Below, one piece after another: positions 9,452 through 17,985 of a DNA stretch of 50,758 nucleotides (positions within the stretch are counted from its first letter, which is position 1; every line of letters begins with the position of its first letter). A model generated the notes under the pieces. That model was not told where the DNA came from, did no database searches, and was given only the letters and a program-made list of their open reading frames with translations. Both the position numbers and the translations under genes were made by a program. The stretch lies in contig CANRAO010000010.1 in NCBI GenBank assembly GCA_947628615.1, positions 1-50,758 of the forward strand, written 5' to 3'. Origin of the DNA: an uncultured Clostridia bacterium (GTDB taxonomy: Bacteria; Bacillota; Clostridia; Oscillospirales; Ruminococcaceae).

Positions 9452-9528
9452 ATGAATACTCCCCTTTGATCTATAACTTCATTTAACTTATTCTTTAATT
9501 AATTTTATGCTAAAGACAAGGGTTTATG

Positions 9529-9705
9529 CCCGGCGAGCCGCCGGTGGCTCTCTGCCTTTGATGAGTTTGTAAAATGTGTTTACTTTGTATAACGGCAGGC
9601 TAGTACCTAGATACGAGAGATTAGAAGCCAGAGGCAAGAAGCAAGACCGGCGAGCCGCCGGTGATTCTCTGCCTTTGATAAGTTTGTAAAATGTGCTTAA
9701 ATTGT
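9529..9705 (+). repeat. Dispersed intergenic repeat, two copies
   Basis: Each copy opens with the palindrome CCGGCGAGCCGCCGG, followed by CTGCCTTTGAT(G/A)AGTTTGTAAAATGTG. The first continues to ACGGCAGGCTAGTACC; the second breaks off after the core. Copies of the same core recur near 37.8-38.1, 38.9-39.0 and 43.15 kb, and in diverged form near 30.2 kb. Confidence 0.75.
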
Positions 9706-9723
9706 AATCAATTAATAATTAAT

Positions 9724-9754
9724 AATTGATAATTGATAATTGACAATGGATAAT
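9724..9754 (+). repeat. 31-bp repeat shared with 29876-29906
   Basis: The 31 bases starting AATTGATAATTGATAATT and ending CAATGGATAAT are identical at the two places, 20 kb apart. They may mark the end of a small non-autonomous element. Confidence 0.7.
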
Positions 9755-9767
9755 CGCAAAAGACAAG

Positions 9768-9805
9768 AAAAGCGTCCAAGTCATTTTATTGACCTGAACG
9801 CTTTT
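9768..9805 (-). terminator. Terminator of the secreted repeat protein gene
   Basis: AAAAGCGT (9768-9775) pairs with ACGCTTTT (9798-9805), with an inner CAAGTCA/TGACCTG helix. It follows the stop codon of the leftward gene directly. Confidence 0.8.
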
Positions 9806-9810
9806 GCTAT

Positions 9811-11157
9811 TTATTTTGTTTTTTTCTTAACAACCTTTGACCATTTTCCTGTGTAGGTTTTATTTCCTATCTTTTGATATGCTCTGACCTTGATATAATA
9901 CTTCTTTCCTGATTTCAGCTTTTTAAGAGTTACTTTGTTTTTCTTAATATTCTTTTTTACCTTTGCATTTTTCATGCCTTTCTTTAAAGAATATTTTACT
10001 TCATATTTTACTCCTTTTATGTTTTTCCAAGATACTTTTAGCTGTTTCTCTTTAATTGGCTTTACCTTCAGTTTTTTGACCTGCGTCTTTTTAATAGTTT
10101 TAATATTACCTTTAATCACAGACGAAACATCTACATAAGTCATTTTAAGTTTTTTATAAGAGTCTGCATCTGCATCTGAAGGTAAAACCATACCAGAAGT
10201 CCATGTACTATAGTCAAATTTATTTCTTTTAAATACTGTCAGCTTTGAAAAATCAACATTTTTAACCTCAGACTTTTTCAATTCTATTATATCCGTTATA
10301 TGCCTTGCTGTCTTAGTTTTAGGAAACTTCCAAACGGAATTATATGACATAACTAAAGTATTATCAAAGTTTTTAACAATGCCTTTATTTACAAAGCTAT
10401 GACAAGTATACTTATTGCCGTAAATACAATTTACCAAAAGAATATTGTCTTTAAAGAACTCTGCCTTTTTACCGGTAAAACCACAAGCAGTATAATCCTT
10501 ATAATTTTTAATTACGAAGTAAAAATTTTTACTTTTACCAATATTGTAATTCAAGTTAAATGAATCACCTGCTATTAATTTGTTAGCATAATTGAGTACA
10601 TTTACCATATTTAAGGTAAAGCTTTCATCAGGAGTTGTATTTGTCTCTGAATTTGAGGTAGCATTAGAATAATCAATGGTAACATTTACTGTTATTTTTG
10701 AAAAATCTACACCTGATATATCTGATTTTTTTAATTCAATCAAATTCTTATCATACGCATCTATAGGCATACTTATGTATGATTTATTATATTTATAATT
10801 GAATTTAAGCGTTCCATCTGCACCTTTTGATATTGTAGGATTTTCATATCCGCCTCTGTCTCCGTTATAACTTATAAGCCAATTCACTAATAAAATATTT
10901 TGATTAAAAAATGATTTATTGTAACCTTTAAGCCCTTTACTTTCAAGTGTTTTGTATTCATCATAATTCTGAACAAAAATATAATATCCTAAACCAGCTG
11001 TTGATTGGTCAATATCCAATGCACTAAATACACTGCCGCCAAAGCCCCACTTGCTGTTAAAGTTTAAATAAGTATCAGCAGTTGTAATAAATGCCGTCAA
11101 TGACACAGATGTTATTGCCATAACAGCAGAAACAATGAAACTTAATACTTTTTTCAT
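9811..11157 (-). CDS. Secreted protein with two internal repeats and a C-terminal Fn3-like domain
   Basis: A 448-residue protein with a signal peptide (MKKVLSFIVSAVMAITSVSL..., cleaving near residue 27). Two homologous segments of about 130 residues follow (about 30-165 and 190-325). Both contain a YYIFVQNY/FYFVIKNY strand, a FFNQNILLVN/FFKDNILLVN motif, and a closing ELKKSDISGVDFSKITV/ELKKSEVKNVDFSKLTV. The C-terminus (about 355-448) is very lysine-rich and fits a fibronectin type III fold (VSWKNIKGVKYEVKY, YYIKVRAY). No sortase motif is visible. Function unknown; a cell-surface or matrix-binding role is an inference. Confidence 0.75.
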   Translation of the reverse strand: MKKVLSFIVSAVMAITSVSLTAFITTADTYLNFNSKWGFGGSVFSALDIDQSTAGLGYYIFVQNYDEYKTLESKGLKGYNKSFFNQNILLVNWLISYNGDRGGYENPTISKGADGTLKFNYKYNKSYISMPIDAYDKNLIELKKSDISGVDFSKITVNVTIDYSNATSNSETNTTPDESFTLNMVNVLNYANKLIAGDSFNLNYNIGKSKNFYFVIKNYKDYTACGFTGKKAEFFKDNILLVNCIYGNKYTCHSFVNKGIVKNFDNTLVMSYNSVWKFPKTKTARHITDIIELKKSEVKNVDFSKLTVFKRNKFDYSTWTSGMVLPSDADADSYKKLKMTYVDVSSVIKGNIKTIKKTQVKKLKVKPIKEKQLKVSWKNIKGVKYEVKYSLKKGMKNAKVKKNIKKNKVTLKKLKSGKKYYIKVRAYQKIGNKTYTGKWSKVVKKKTK

Positions 11158-11196
11158 AATATCTCCCCATTAATCTATGTAAACTATACAAAATTT

Positions 11197-11225
11197 ATAA
11201 TAACACACAATTTGTAGACTGTCAA
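11197..11225 (-). promoter_or_regulatory. Promoter of the secreted repeat protein
   Basis: Minus-strand TTGACA (11220-11225), a 17-bp spacer and TATTAT (11197-11202). Confidence 0.65.
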
Positions 11226-11321
11226 CAAAAAATCTACTTTTATACGATAATGGTTCTCAAACTTTCTTTTTTGTGATTTTAAAGACAAACTAAATGCAGG
11301 AACCAACTGACTTGCTTCTAA

Positions 11322-11351
11322 AAAATAAACGGTACAGCAAAAGCCGTACCG
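11322..11351 (-). terminator. Terminator of the HPr-like gene
   Basis: On the minus strand CGGTAC/GTACCG closes around GGCTTTTGCT and is followed by TTTATTTTTT. Confidence 0.8.
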
Positions 11352-11383
11352 CATTGTTATTAAGTATTAAATTCAGTTTTTGA

Positions 11384-11614
11384 CTATTTAACTATAAATT
11401 TATCGATCTGTGAGAATAAAACCTCTGCATTCTCAGTGTGAGCAACAAGCTCAATTGCATTGGTCAGATCCAGGCTGAAAATACCCATAATCGACTTTGC
11501 GTCAACTGCATATCTTCCTGAAATCAAATCCACATCATAGTCACACAATGATACTGCGCTTACAAATTCCTTTACATCAGAAATTGATTGCAATAAAACC
11601 TTTGCTTTTGTCAT
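11384..11614 (-). CDS. HPr-family protein lacking the phosphorylatable histidine
   Basis: A 76-residue HPr-like protein. The regulatory-serine region AKSIMGIFSLDL matches the Ser46 site phosphorylated by HPr kinase in Firmicutes HPr and Crh. The His15 region of PTS HPr (GLHARPA) is replaced by SDVKEFVSAV, so it cannot carry phosphate for sugar transport. It therefore resembles a Crh-type regulatory HPr. It is a single-gene unit with its own promoter and terminator, divergent from mtaB. Equivalent His-less HPr proteins occur in other Clostridia. Confidence 0.8.
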   Translation of the reverse strand: MTKAKVLLQSISDVKEFVSAVSLCDYDVDLISGRYAVDAKSIMGIFSLDLTNAIELVAHTENAEVLFSQIDKFIVK

Positions 11615-11698
11615 AATAAATTCCTCCCTAAAAAATGTTTTATTGTTGAAAACCCTTAGGAATTCAGAGAATCATTCCTCTTTTAATTCTCTAACTAA

Positions 11699-11726
11699 AA
11701 TATAGCATATTTTTTTTAATTGTCAA
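11699..11726 (-). promoter_or_regulatory. Promoter of the HPr-like gene
   Basis: Minus-strand TTGACA (11721-11726), a 16-bp spacer and TATATT (11699-11704). Confidence 0.65.
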
Positions 11727-11733
11727 GGGGTAA

Positions 11734-11762
11734 TTGAAAAAAATAAGTAAATATATTATAAT
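11734..11762 (+). promoter_or_regulatory. mtaB-purL promoter
   Basis: TTGAAA (11734-11739), a 17-bp spacer and TATAAT (11757-11762), back to back with the HPr-like gene promoter. Confidence 0.7.
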
Positions 11763-11869
11763 GTTCAAGTAAAATAAAACGCAGAAAGTTAATTTATAGA
11801 ATATACACAATAAATCTGTAGTGTTTGTGTAATTCTCATATTATTATTAATTTTTACGGAGTAATTCAA

Positions 11870-13246
11870 ATGAAAATATATTTTTACACTCTCGGCTGTA
11901 AGGTAAATCATTACGAAACTGAGGCACTTAAAGAAAATCTTATAAATTCATGTCACAGCTGTACCGATTCAATTGCTGACGCCGACGCTGCAATTGTGAA
12001 CTCCTGCACTGTGACAGGACAGGCTAATCTGAAATGCAGACAGATACTTCACAAGATAAGAAAACAAAATCAAAACTGCATACTTATTCTCACAGGCTGT
12101 TTTCCGCAGGCTTTTGAAGATGAAGTTAAAACCTTTAACTTCTGTGATATTATATGCGGCTCTGCAAACAAAATGGATATTCCTAAAATGCTTGATGAAT
12201 ATTTGTCATATGATAATACAGACAATTGCGGAAAAAGAAAACAGATAATCAGAATTGAGAAACACGAAAAAAATGAAAAGATAGAAAATATGAACATCAA
12301 CGGTTATGATGACAAAACAAGGGCAAATGTTAAAATTCAAGACGGCTGCGACCAATATTGTTCATATTGCATTATTCCATATGCAAGAGGGCACATCCGT
12401 TCAAAGAGCTTAAATGTATTAAAAGACGAAATAGCTGAGCTTTCAAAAAACGGACACAAGGAAATTATACTGGTTGGCATAAACCTATGCTGTTACGGAA
12501 AGGATTTAAACGACGGCAAGAGCATAAGACTTATAGACGCAATAGAAACCGCCTGCTCGGTTGACGGAATTGAACGTGTTCGGCTCGGTTCAATAGAACC
12601 TGAAATGATTTCTGACGAGGATATAGAAAGAATGTCAAAGTTGGATAAGCTATGCCCTCAGTTTCATCTATCGCTTCAAAGCGGCTGTGACAAAACCTTA
12701 AAAGAAATGAATCGCAAATACACTTCAAGTGAATACGAAACTCTGTGTAATAAACTGAGAAAAGCCTTTCCCGACTGTGCAATTACTACAGATATTATGG
12801 TAGGCTTTCCGGGAGAGAGCGATGAGGATTTTGAAAAGTCGCTCAGCTTTGTACGAAAAATAAAATTTGCCAAAGCACATATATTCCCTTATTCTATCAG
12901 AGAAGGTACATCTGCGGCAAAACGCTCCGACCAGATTGACGGACACACTAAAGAATACCGTACAAAAACTATGGAAGCTGTATGTAAAAAGTCTTCATCT
13001 GAATTTCTTAAAGCTCAGGTAGGAAAAATCTGTCCTGTGTTATTTGAAAAGGAAAAGTCTACTGAATACTTTGAGGGACATACACCGAATTTCACAATTG
13101 TAAAAATTCCGAGAAATAATCCTAAAACACCTCAAAACAGTTTGCGTAAAAGGATTTTATATGTTAAAATAGAAAAAGCTGAAGAAAATTATTGTATCGG
13201 CAGTTTTGCTGACGATTTAACTCTAACAGAATCTATTTATGTATAA
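11870..13246 (+). CDS. mtaB: tRNA t6A37 methylthiotransferase MtaB
   Basis: A radical-SAM enzyme that adds a methylthio group to t6A37 of tRNAs decoding ANN codons. The N-terminal UPF0004 domain keeps its three cysteines (TLGCKVNHYE, VNSCTVTGQ, ILTGCFPQ). The radical SAM CxxxCxxC is in CDQYCSYCIIPYARG near residue 150, and a short TRAM-like C-terminus follows. An upstream TTG (11825) is in frame, but GGAG lies 8 bases before the ATG at 11870, giving 458 residues. It ends 12 bases before the purL ATG, so they are probably co-transcribed. Confidence 0.93.
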   Translation: MKIYFYTLGCKVNHYETEALKENLINSCHSCTDSIADADAAIVNSCTVTGQANLKCRQILHKIRKQNQNCILILTGCFPQAFEDEVKTFNFCDIICGSANKMDIPKMLDEYLSYDNTDNCGKRKQIIRIEKHEKNEKIENMNINGYDDKTRANVKIQDGCDQYCSYCIIPYARGHIRSKSLNVLKDEIAELSKNGHKEIILVGINLCCYGKDLNDGKSIRLIDAIETACSVDGIERVRLGSIEPEMISDEDIERMSKLDKLCPQFHLSLQSGCDKTLKEMNRKYTSSEYETLCNKLRKAFPDCAITTDIMVGFPGESDEDFEKSLSFVRKIKFAKAHIFPYSIREGTSAAKRSDQIDGHTKEYRTKTMEAVCKKSSSEFLKAQVGKICPVLFEKEKSTEYFEGHTPNFTIVKIPRNNPKTPQNSLRKRILYVKIEKAEENYCIGSFADDLTLTESIYV

Positions 13247-13258
13247 GGAGTTGTGACT

Positions 13259-16200
13259 ATGCCAGTTTATCGAATTTATGTTGAGAAAAAGCCAAGCTAT
13301 GCCTCACAGGCAGAAACTCTTCTCAGCGGAATTAAATCAGTTTTGAAAATTCCCGAACTCACACGAATAAGAATTGTCAACCGATATGACGTTGAGGGTC
13401 TGTCGGAAGATGATTTCAAAAAATGTATTCCCGTTGTATTTTCCGAGCCTGCTGTTGACGTAACTTATAATGATATACCAAAACTTCAATCCAATGAAAA
13501 TATCATAGCTACAGAATATCTTCCGGGACAGTTTGACCAGAGAGCCGACTCGTGCGCTCAATGTATTTCTCTGCTGACCGGAGGAAACCGTCCTGCTGTA
13601 AGGTCGGCTACTATATATATATTGCAGGGAGATATTTCTGAGAAAGACATTAACGATGTAAGAAACTATCTGATAAACCCTGTTGAGAGCCGTGAAGCGT
13701 CCCTAAAACCAGTTGATACTCTTGATATCAAATATGATATTCCTGAAAGAGTTATTTCTATTGAAGGCTTTATCTATTCAAGCGATACAGAATTAAAGGC
13801 TCTTATGACGTCTTTAGGTCTTGCTATGGATTTTGACGATATAAAATTCTGTCAGGATTATTTTAAAAATACCGAAAAGAGAAACCCGACGATCACTGAA
13901 ATCCGTATGATAGACACATATTGGTCAGACCATTGCCGTCACACCACTTTTTCAACTATCATTGATGATGTAGACATTAAAACGCCTTATATTGACGAAA
14001 CCTACAAAGATTATTTAAAAACAAGAAAGAAGCTTTATGAAAACAGAACTGACAAGCCTATTACTCTTATGGATCTTGCGGTTATCGGCGCAAAGAAACT
14101 GAAAAGCGAAGGACTGTTAAATGATCTTGATGAAAGCGAAGAAATAAATGCCTGCTCAGTTAAAATAAAGGTTGACGTTGACGGCAAAAGCGAGGACTGG
14201 CTGTTGATGTTCAAAAACGAAACTCACAACCACCCTACTGAAATAGAGCCTTTCGGAGGCGCCGCTACCTGTCTTGGCGGAGCAATAAGAGACCCTCTGT
14301 CGGGACGCTCATACGTTTATCAGGCAATGAGAGTTACCGGGGCATCAAATCCTCTTGTTCCTTTTGAAGACACTGTTGCAGGAAAACTGCCACAGAGAAA
14401 AATAACCGTCGGTGCAGCTAACGGATATTCCTCTTACGGAAACCAGATAGGACTTGCTACAGGACACGTCAGCGAAATATATCATCCGGGATATGTTGCA
14501 AAGAGAATGGAAATTGGCGCAGTTATCGGTGCTGCTCCTGCTGAAAACGTAAGGCGTGAGCGTCCTGAGCCGAATGACCTTGTTATCCTTTTAGGAGGTA
14601 AAACAGGACGAGACGGCTGCGGAGGTGCAACAGGTTCTTCAAAATCCCACACTATGGACTCACTTGAAACCTGCGGTGCTGAAGTTCAGAAAGGTAACGC
14701 TCCCGAAGAAAGAAAGCTGCAGAGACTTTTCAGAAAACATGAAGTTACTAAAATGATAAAGAGATGCAATGATTTCGGTGCAGGCGGAGTTTCTGTCGCT
14801 ATAGGTGAACTTACCGACGGCTTAGAGATAAACCTCGATGCTGTAACTAAAAAATATAACGGTCTTGACGGTACTGAGCTTGCAATTTCAGAGTCTCAGG
14901 AGAGAATGGCGGTTGTTATTGCAAAAAGTGATGTTGATAAATTCTTGTCAGAGGCTGAAAAGGAAAATCTTGAAGCTACTGTTGTTGCTCACGTTACCGA
15001 CGACAGACGTTTAAAAATGAACTGGAAAGGCAATGAAATAGTTAATCTTTCAAGAGATTTCTTGAATTCAAACGGCGCTGAAAAACACACAAAAATTACA
15101 ATTTCAGAGCCTTATATCTTAACAAGTGGGAATATAGATAACAGCCCTGAAAAGTGGGAGGCAATGATCTCAAATCTTAATATATGCTCTCAAAAGGGTC
15201 TTGTTGAGAGATTTGATTCAACTATAGGTGCAGGAACAATCCTTATGCCTTACGGCGGAAAATATCAGAACACTCCTACTCAGGCAATGGCTGCTAAGAT
15301 ACCTGTTCTGCATGGGGAAACTACCACAGCTTCAATAATGGGCTGGGGATATGACCCGTTTCTGTCAGAAAAGAGCCCTTACCACGGTGCAATTTCAGCA
15401 GTTGTTGAATCAATATCAAAGGTCGTTGCCGCAGGCGGAAAACATAAAAAATGCTGGCTGACCTTCCAGGAGTATTTTGAAAGAACACAAAATGATCCTA
15501 AGCGTTGGGGAAAGCCTCTTGCCGCACTTCTTGGAGCATACAAGGCTCAAAGTGAGCTTGGCTGTGCTTCGATAGGCGGTAAGGACTCTATGAGCGGAAC
15601 ATTTGAAAAGATAGATGTTCCTCCTACACTTGTATCTTTCGCAGTATCGGTTGCGGATTCTTATGATGTAACTTCTCCGGAATTTAAAGAAGTCGGATCT
15701 AAGGTTATATATCTAGCTCCTAAATATGACGAAAACGGAATTATAGACTTCCAAAGCGTTATAAATATTTTTGAAAAGGTCGAAAAACTCATCAGCGAAG
15801 AACAGGCATTGTCATGTTGGGCAGTATCATTCGGAGGAATTTCAGAAGCTGTTGCCAAGATGAGCTTCGGTAACAAAATCGGATTTAGATTTACCGGTGA
15901 AATTACACCGAAAGAGTTATTTACACCTTGCTATGGTGCTTTTGTAATCGAACTAAAAAGCAATATTGAAACCGAAGAAAGAGTTATCGGTGAAACTATT
16001 GATGAATATAAAATTTACACATCTGATTATGAGCTTGATCTTGATCATCTTCAAAATCTTTGGGAAAACAAGCTAGAGCCTGTATTCCCTTCCAAAATTG
16101 ATAATGACCACGGTGTTGTCGACAAATATTCATATAGGTCTGAAAACAAAATTAAACCTATTGCTCCTATTGCAAAACCAAGAGTTCTTATCCCTGTATT

Positions 16201-16975
16201 CCCGGGCACAAACTGTGAATACGACACCGCAAGAGCCTTTGAAAGAGCAGGAGCTTTGCCTGAGGTATTTGTTATTAAAAACTTCTCTGCCGAAGCTATT
16301 TCAGAATCGGTTGAGGAAATTGAAAAACTTATAAGACAATCTCAAATCATTATGCTTCCGGGCGGTTTCAGTGGCGGAGACGAGCCTGACGGAAGCGGTA
16401 AGTTTATAACATCATTCTTCAGAAATCCACGCCTTACTCAGGCGGTTCACGAGCTTTTGAAGTACCGAGACGGTTTAATGCTCGGTATCTGCAACGGCTT
16501 CCAAGCACTTATTAAGCTTGGTCTTGTGCCTTACGGAAAAATAGTAGATATGCGGGACGACTCGCCTACCCTCACCTTCAACACAATAGCACGACATCAA
16601 TCAAAGATGGTAAATACCAGAATAGCTTCAAACAAGTCTCCGTGGCTTGCTGAGTGTAATGTGGGAGATATTCACACTGTTGCTATTTCTCACGGAGAAG
16701 GCAGATTTGTTGCAAGTGAGGAGGAAATTGCAAGCCTTGCAGCTAATGGGCAGATCGCAACTCAGTATGTAGATTTTGCAAACCGTCCAACTATGAACAT
16801 TCACTGCAATCCGAATACTTCAATGTCTGCAATTGAGGGCATCACCTCGCCCGACGGCAGAGTTCTCGGTAAAATGGGACACTCTGAAAGAATCGGTGAG
16901 GATATTTCAAAGAACGTTCCCGGAAATAAAGACCAGAAAATATTTGAAAGCGGAGTTAAATATTTTACTGATTAA
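13259..16975 (+). CDS. purL: Phosphoribosylformylglycinamidine synthase, single-chain form
   Basis: Converts FGAR, glutamine and ATP to FGAM in purine synthesis. At about 1238 residues it is the large single-chain type, including a PurS-like N-terminus, two AIRS-like halves (TYWSDHCRHTTF, FKNETHNHPTEIEPFGG, GGKDSMSG) and a C-terminal class I glutamine amidotransferase with GICNGFQ as the nucleophile loop. AAGGAG stands 8 bases before ATG 13259; an upstream in-frame GTG at 13253 is too close to it. The other pur genes are absent from the window. Confidence 0.95.
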   Translation: MPVYRIYVEKKPSYASQAETLLSGIKSVLKIPELTRIRIVNRYDVEGLSEDDFKKCIPVVFSEPAVDVTYNDIPKLQSNENIIATEYLPGQFDQRADSCAQCISLLTGGNRPAVRSATIYILQGDISEKDINDVRNYLINPVESREASLKPVDTLDIKYDIPERVISIEGFIYSSDTELKALMTSLGLAMDFDDIKFCQDYFKNTEKRNPTITEIRMIDTYWSDHCRHTTFSTIIDDVDIKTPYIDETYKDYLKTRKKLYENRTDKPITLMDLAVIGAKKLKSEGLLNDLDESEEINACSVKIKVDVDGKSEDWLLMFKNETHNHPTEIEPFGGAATCLGGAIRDPLSGRSYVYQAMRVTGASNPLVPFEDTVAGKLPQRKITVGAANGYSSYGNQIGLATGHVSEIYHPGYVAKRMEIGAVIGAAPAENVRRERPEPNDLVILLGGKTGRDGCGGATGSSKSHTMDSLETCGAEVQKGNAPEERKLQRLFRKHEVTKMIKRCNDFGAGGVSVAIGELTDGLEINLDAVTKKYNGLDGTELAISESQERMAVVIAKSDVDKFLSEAEKENLEATVVAHVTDDRRLKMNWKGNEIVNLSRDFLNSNGAEKHTKITISEPYILTSGNIDNSPEKWEAMISNLNICSQKGLVERFDSTIGAGTILMPYGGKYQNTPTQAMAAKIPVLHGETTTASIMGWGYDPFLSEKSPYHGAISAVVESISKVVAAGGKHKKCWLTFQEYFERTQNDPKRWGKPLAALLGAYKAQSELGCASIGGKDSMSGTFEKIDVPPTLVSFAVSVADSYDVTSPEFKEVGSKVIYLAPKYDENGIIDFQSVINIFEKVEKLISEEQALSCWAVSFGGISEAVAKMSFGNKIGFRFTGEITPKELFTPCYGAFVIELKSNIETEERVIGETIDEYKIYTSDYELDLDHLQNLWENKLEPVFPSKIDNDHGVVDKYSYRSENKIKPIAPIAKPRVLIPVFPGTNCEYDTARAFERAGALPEVFVIKNFSAEAISESVEEIEKLIRQSQIIMLPGGFSGGDEPDGSGKFITSFFRNPRLTQAVHELLKYRDGLMLGICNGFQALIKLGLVPYGKIVDMRDDSPTLTFNTIARHQSKMVNTRIASNKSPWLAECNVGDIHTVAISHGEGRFVASEEEIASLAANGQIATQYVDFANRPTMNIHCNPNTSMSAIEGITSPDGRVLGKMGHSERIGEDISKNVPGNKDQKIFESGVKYFTD

Positions 16976-16993
16976 ACTAGTTTATAGCAAACT

Positions 16994-17034
16994 AAAACAC
17001 CTTATGAGAGATTTGTTCTGTCATAAGGTGTTTT
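16994..17034. terminator. Bidirectional terminator after purL
   Basis: AAAACACCTTATGA pairs with TCATAAGGTGTTTT (14 bp), with a T run on the right and an A run on the left. It serves purL and the convergent sensor gene. Confidence 0.92.
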
Positions 17035-17036
17035 TC

Positions 17037-17780
17037 TTATAATTTTCTCCGTCTGGAATTTCTCATCTCACGGCGCTTTAAAACATCATTTTTTACTCTA
17101 ATCTCCTTCTGGTTTTCACGCTCGTTTTCTACCATAATTCCAAGCCTCTTTATTCTGTTTCGGCAGGTAAACGACACAGCGATTATACCTAGCAATACAA
17201 AAATTAATATTACTTGAAATACAGATTCACACAGCTCATAAGTATTTTTTTCATCTTTGAGCCTTGAAACAATGCTGTCTCTTAGCGTTTTCTGTGAATC
17301 GCTTATATATTTAACACAGGAGGTGTACTCATTACTTGATATAAATTCACGAGCCTTGTTCTGCTTTGCCTCTTGTATCATTTTGTTTAAAGCGTTCTGC
17401 TCGGCAGGAGCAATATATTTATCCCAAGCACTGTCAATCTTTGATAAGATCTCTTTCTCACTTTTCTCAAGACCAATTGCTTGCATCATTTTTCTTGCTG
17501 TAGCCATATCTCCCGTTGTAACATTTTCTTTCATATAATCCGAATAATAATCAACATTAGAAGAATCAACATATAAATAAAGCAGATTTGTTCTGTTGAG
17601 AAAACTCGAGTGGTACTGATTTGAATACTTAATCATATCGTTCAGTTTATTGTCAACCGACATTGCCGCTCTGCCAAAGAAAAGATATACAAGCAAAATT
17701 AGCAAACTGAGAATACATAAAAAAATCATAAACGGTATCTTACTGAATGAGATCATTTTTTTATTCAGCTTTGACATCAA
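17037..17780 (-). CDS. Orphan membrane sensor resembling a chemoreceptor four-helix-bundle domain
   Basis: A 247-residue protein with a transmembrane helix at about 15-36, a helical extracytoplasmic region of about 140 residues, a second helix at about 185-205 and a short basic coiled-coil tail (NRIKRLGIMVENERENQKE...). This is the layout of the 4HB_MCP sensor module of chemoreceptors, but no HAMP or signalling domain follows. It could act through a partner or be a cut-down receptor. The promoter is at 17858-17886, divergent from the cohesin-like gene. Confidence 0.65.
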   Translation of the reverse strand: MMSKLNKKMISFSKIPFMIFLCILSLLILLVYLFFGRAAMSVDNKLNDMIKYSNQYHSSFLNRTNLLYLYVDSSNVDYYSDYMKENVTTGDMATARKMMQAIGLEKSEKEILSKIDSAWDKYIAPAEQNALNKMIQEAKQNKAREFISSNEYTSCVKYISDSQKTLRDSIVSRLKDEKNTYELCESVFQVILIFVLLGIIAVSFTCRNRIKRLGIMVENERENQKEIRVKNDVLKRREMRNSRRRKL

Positions 17781-17857
17781 ACCATTCCTTTCGCAAGACT
17801 GGATTTTAAAAATTTCTTTATAATAAACTACTTATATATTATTTTGATTTAAGTACA

Positions 17858-17886
17858 ATTATACTTTATTCGACTGCTTATGTCAA
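17858..17886 (-). promoter_or_regulatory. Promoter of the orphan sensor gene
   Basis: Minus-strand TTGACA (17881-17886), a 17-bp spacer and TATAAT (17858-17863). Confidence 0.8.
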
Positions 17887-17895
17887 TTAATAATG

Positions 17896-17924
17896 TTGAC
17901 AAACCTGTCTCAATTTAATATACT
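17896..17924 (+). promoter_or_regulatory. Promoter of the cohesin-like gene
   Basis: TTGACA (17896-17901), a 17-bp spacer and TATACT (17919-17924). The -35 boxes of this and the divergent sensor promoter are only 9 bases apart. Confidence 0.75.
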
Positions 17925-17985
17925 TAATCAAACAAATAAAAAGAGAACTCGGCGTAAAATAAAAACGTCGGAACGGGAGACTAAG

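Larger units (their letters stand above)
9452..9810. other. Gene-free stretch with repeats and a terminator
   Basis: No ORF of merit is seen. It holds two copies of the dispersed repeat (about 9529-9607 and 9647-9705), a short TTGATAATTGATAATTG-type repeat (9724-9754) and the terminator of the next gene. Confidence 0.7.

Noticed and set aside
8760-9455. 231-codon plus-strand ORF opposite the DacF-like gene
   Set aside because: Shadow of the minus-strand coding frame, with low-complexity hydrophobic/serine composition and no start signals.
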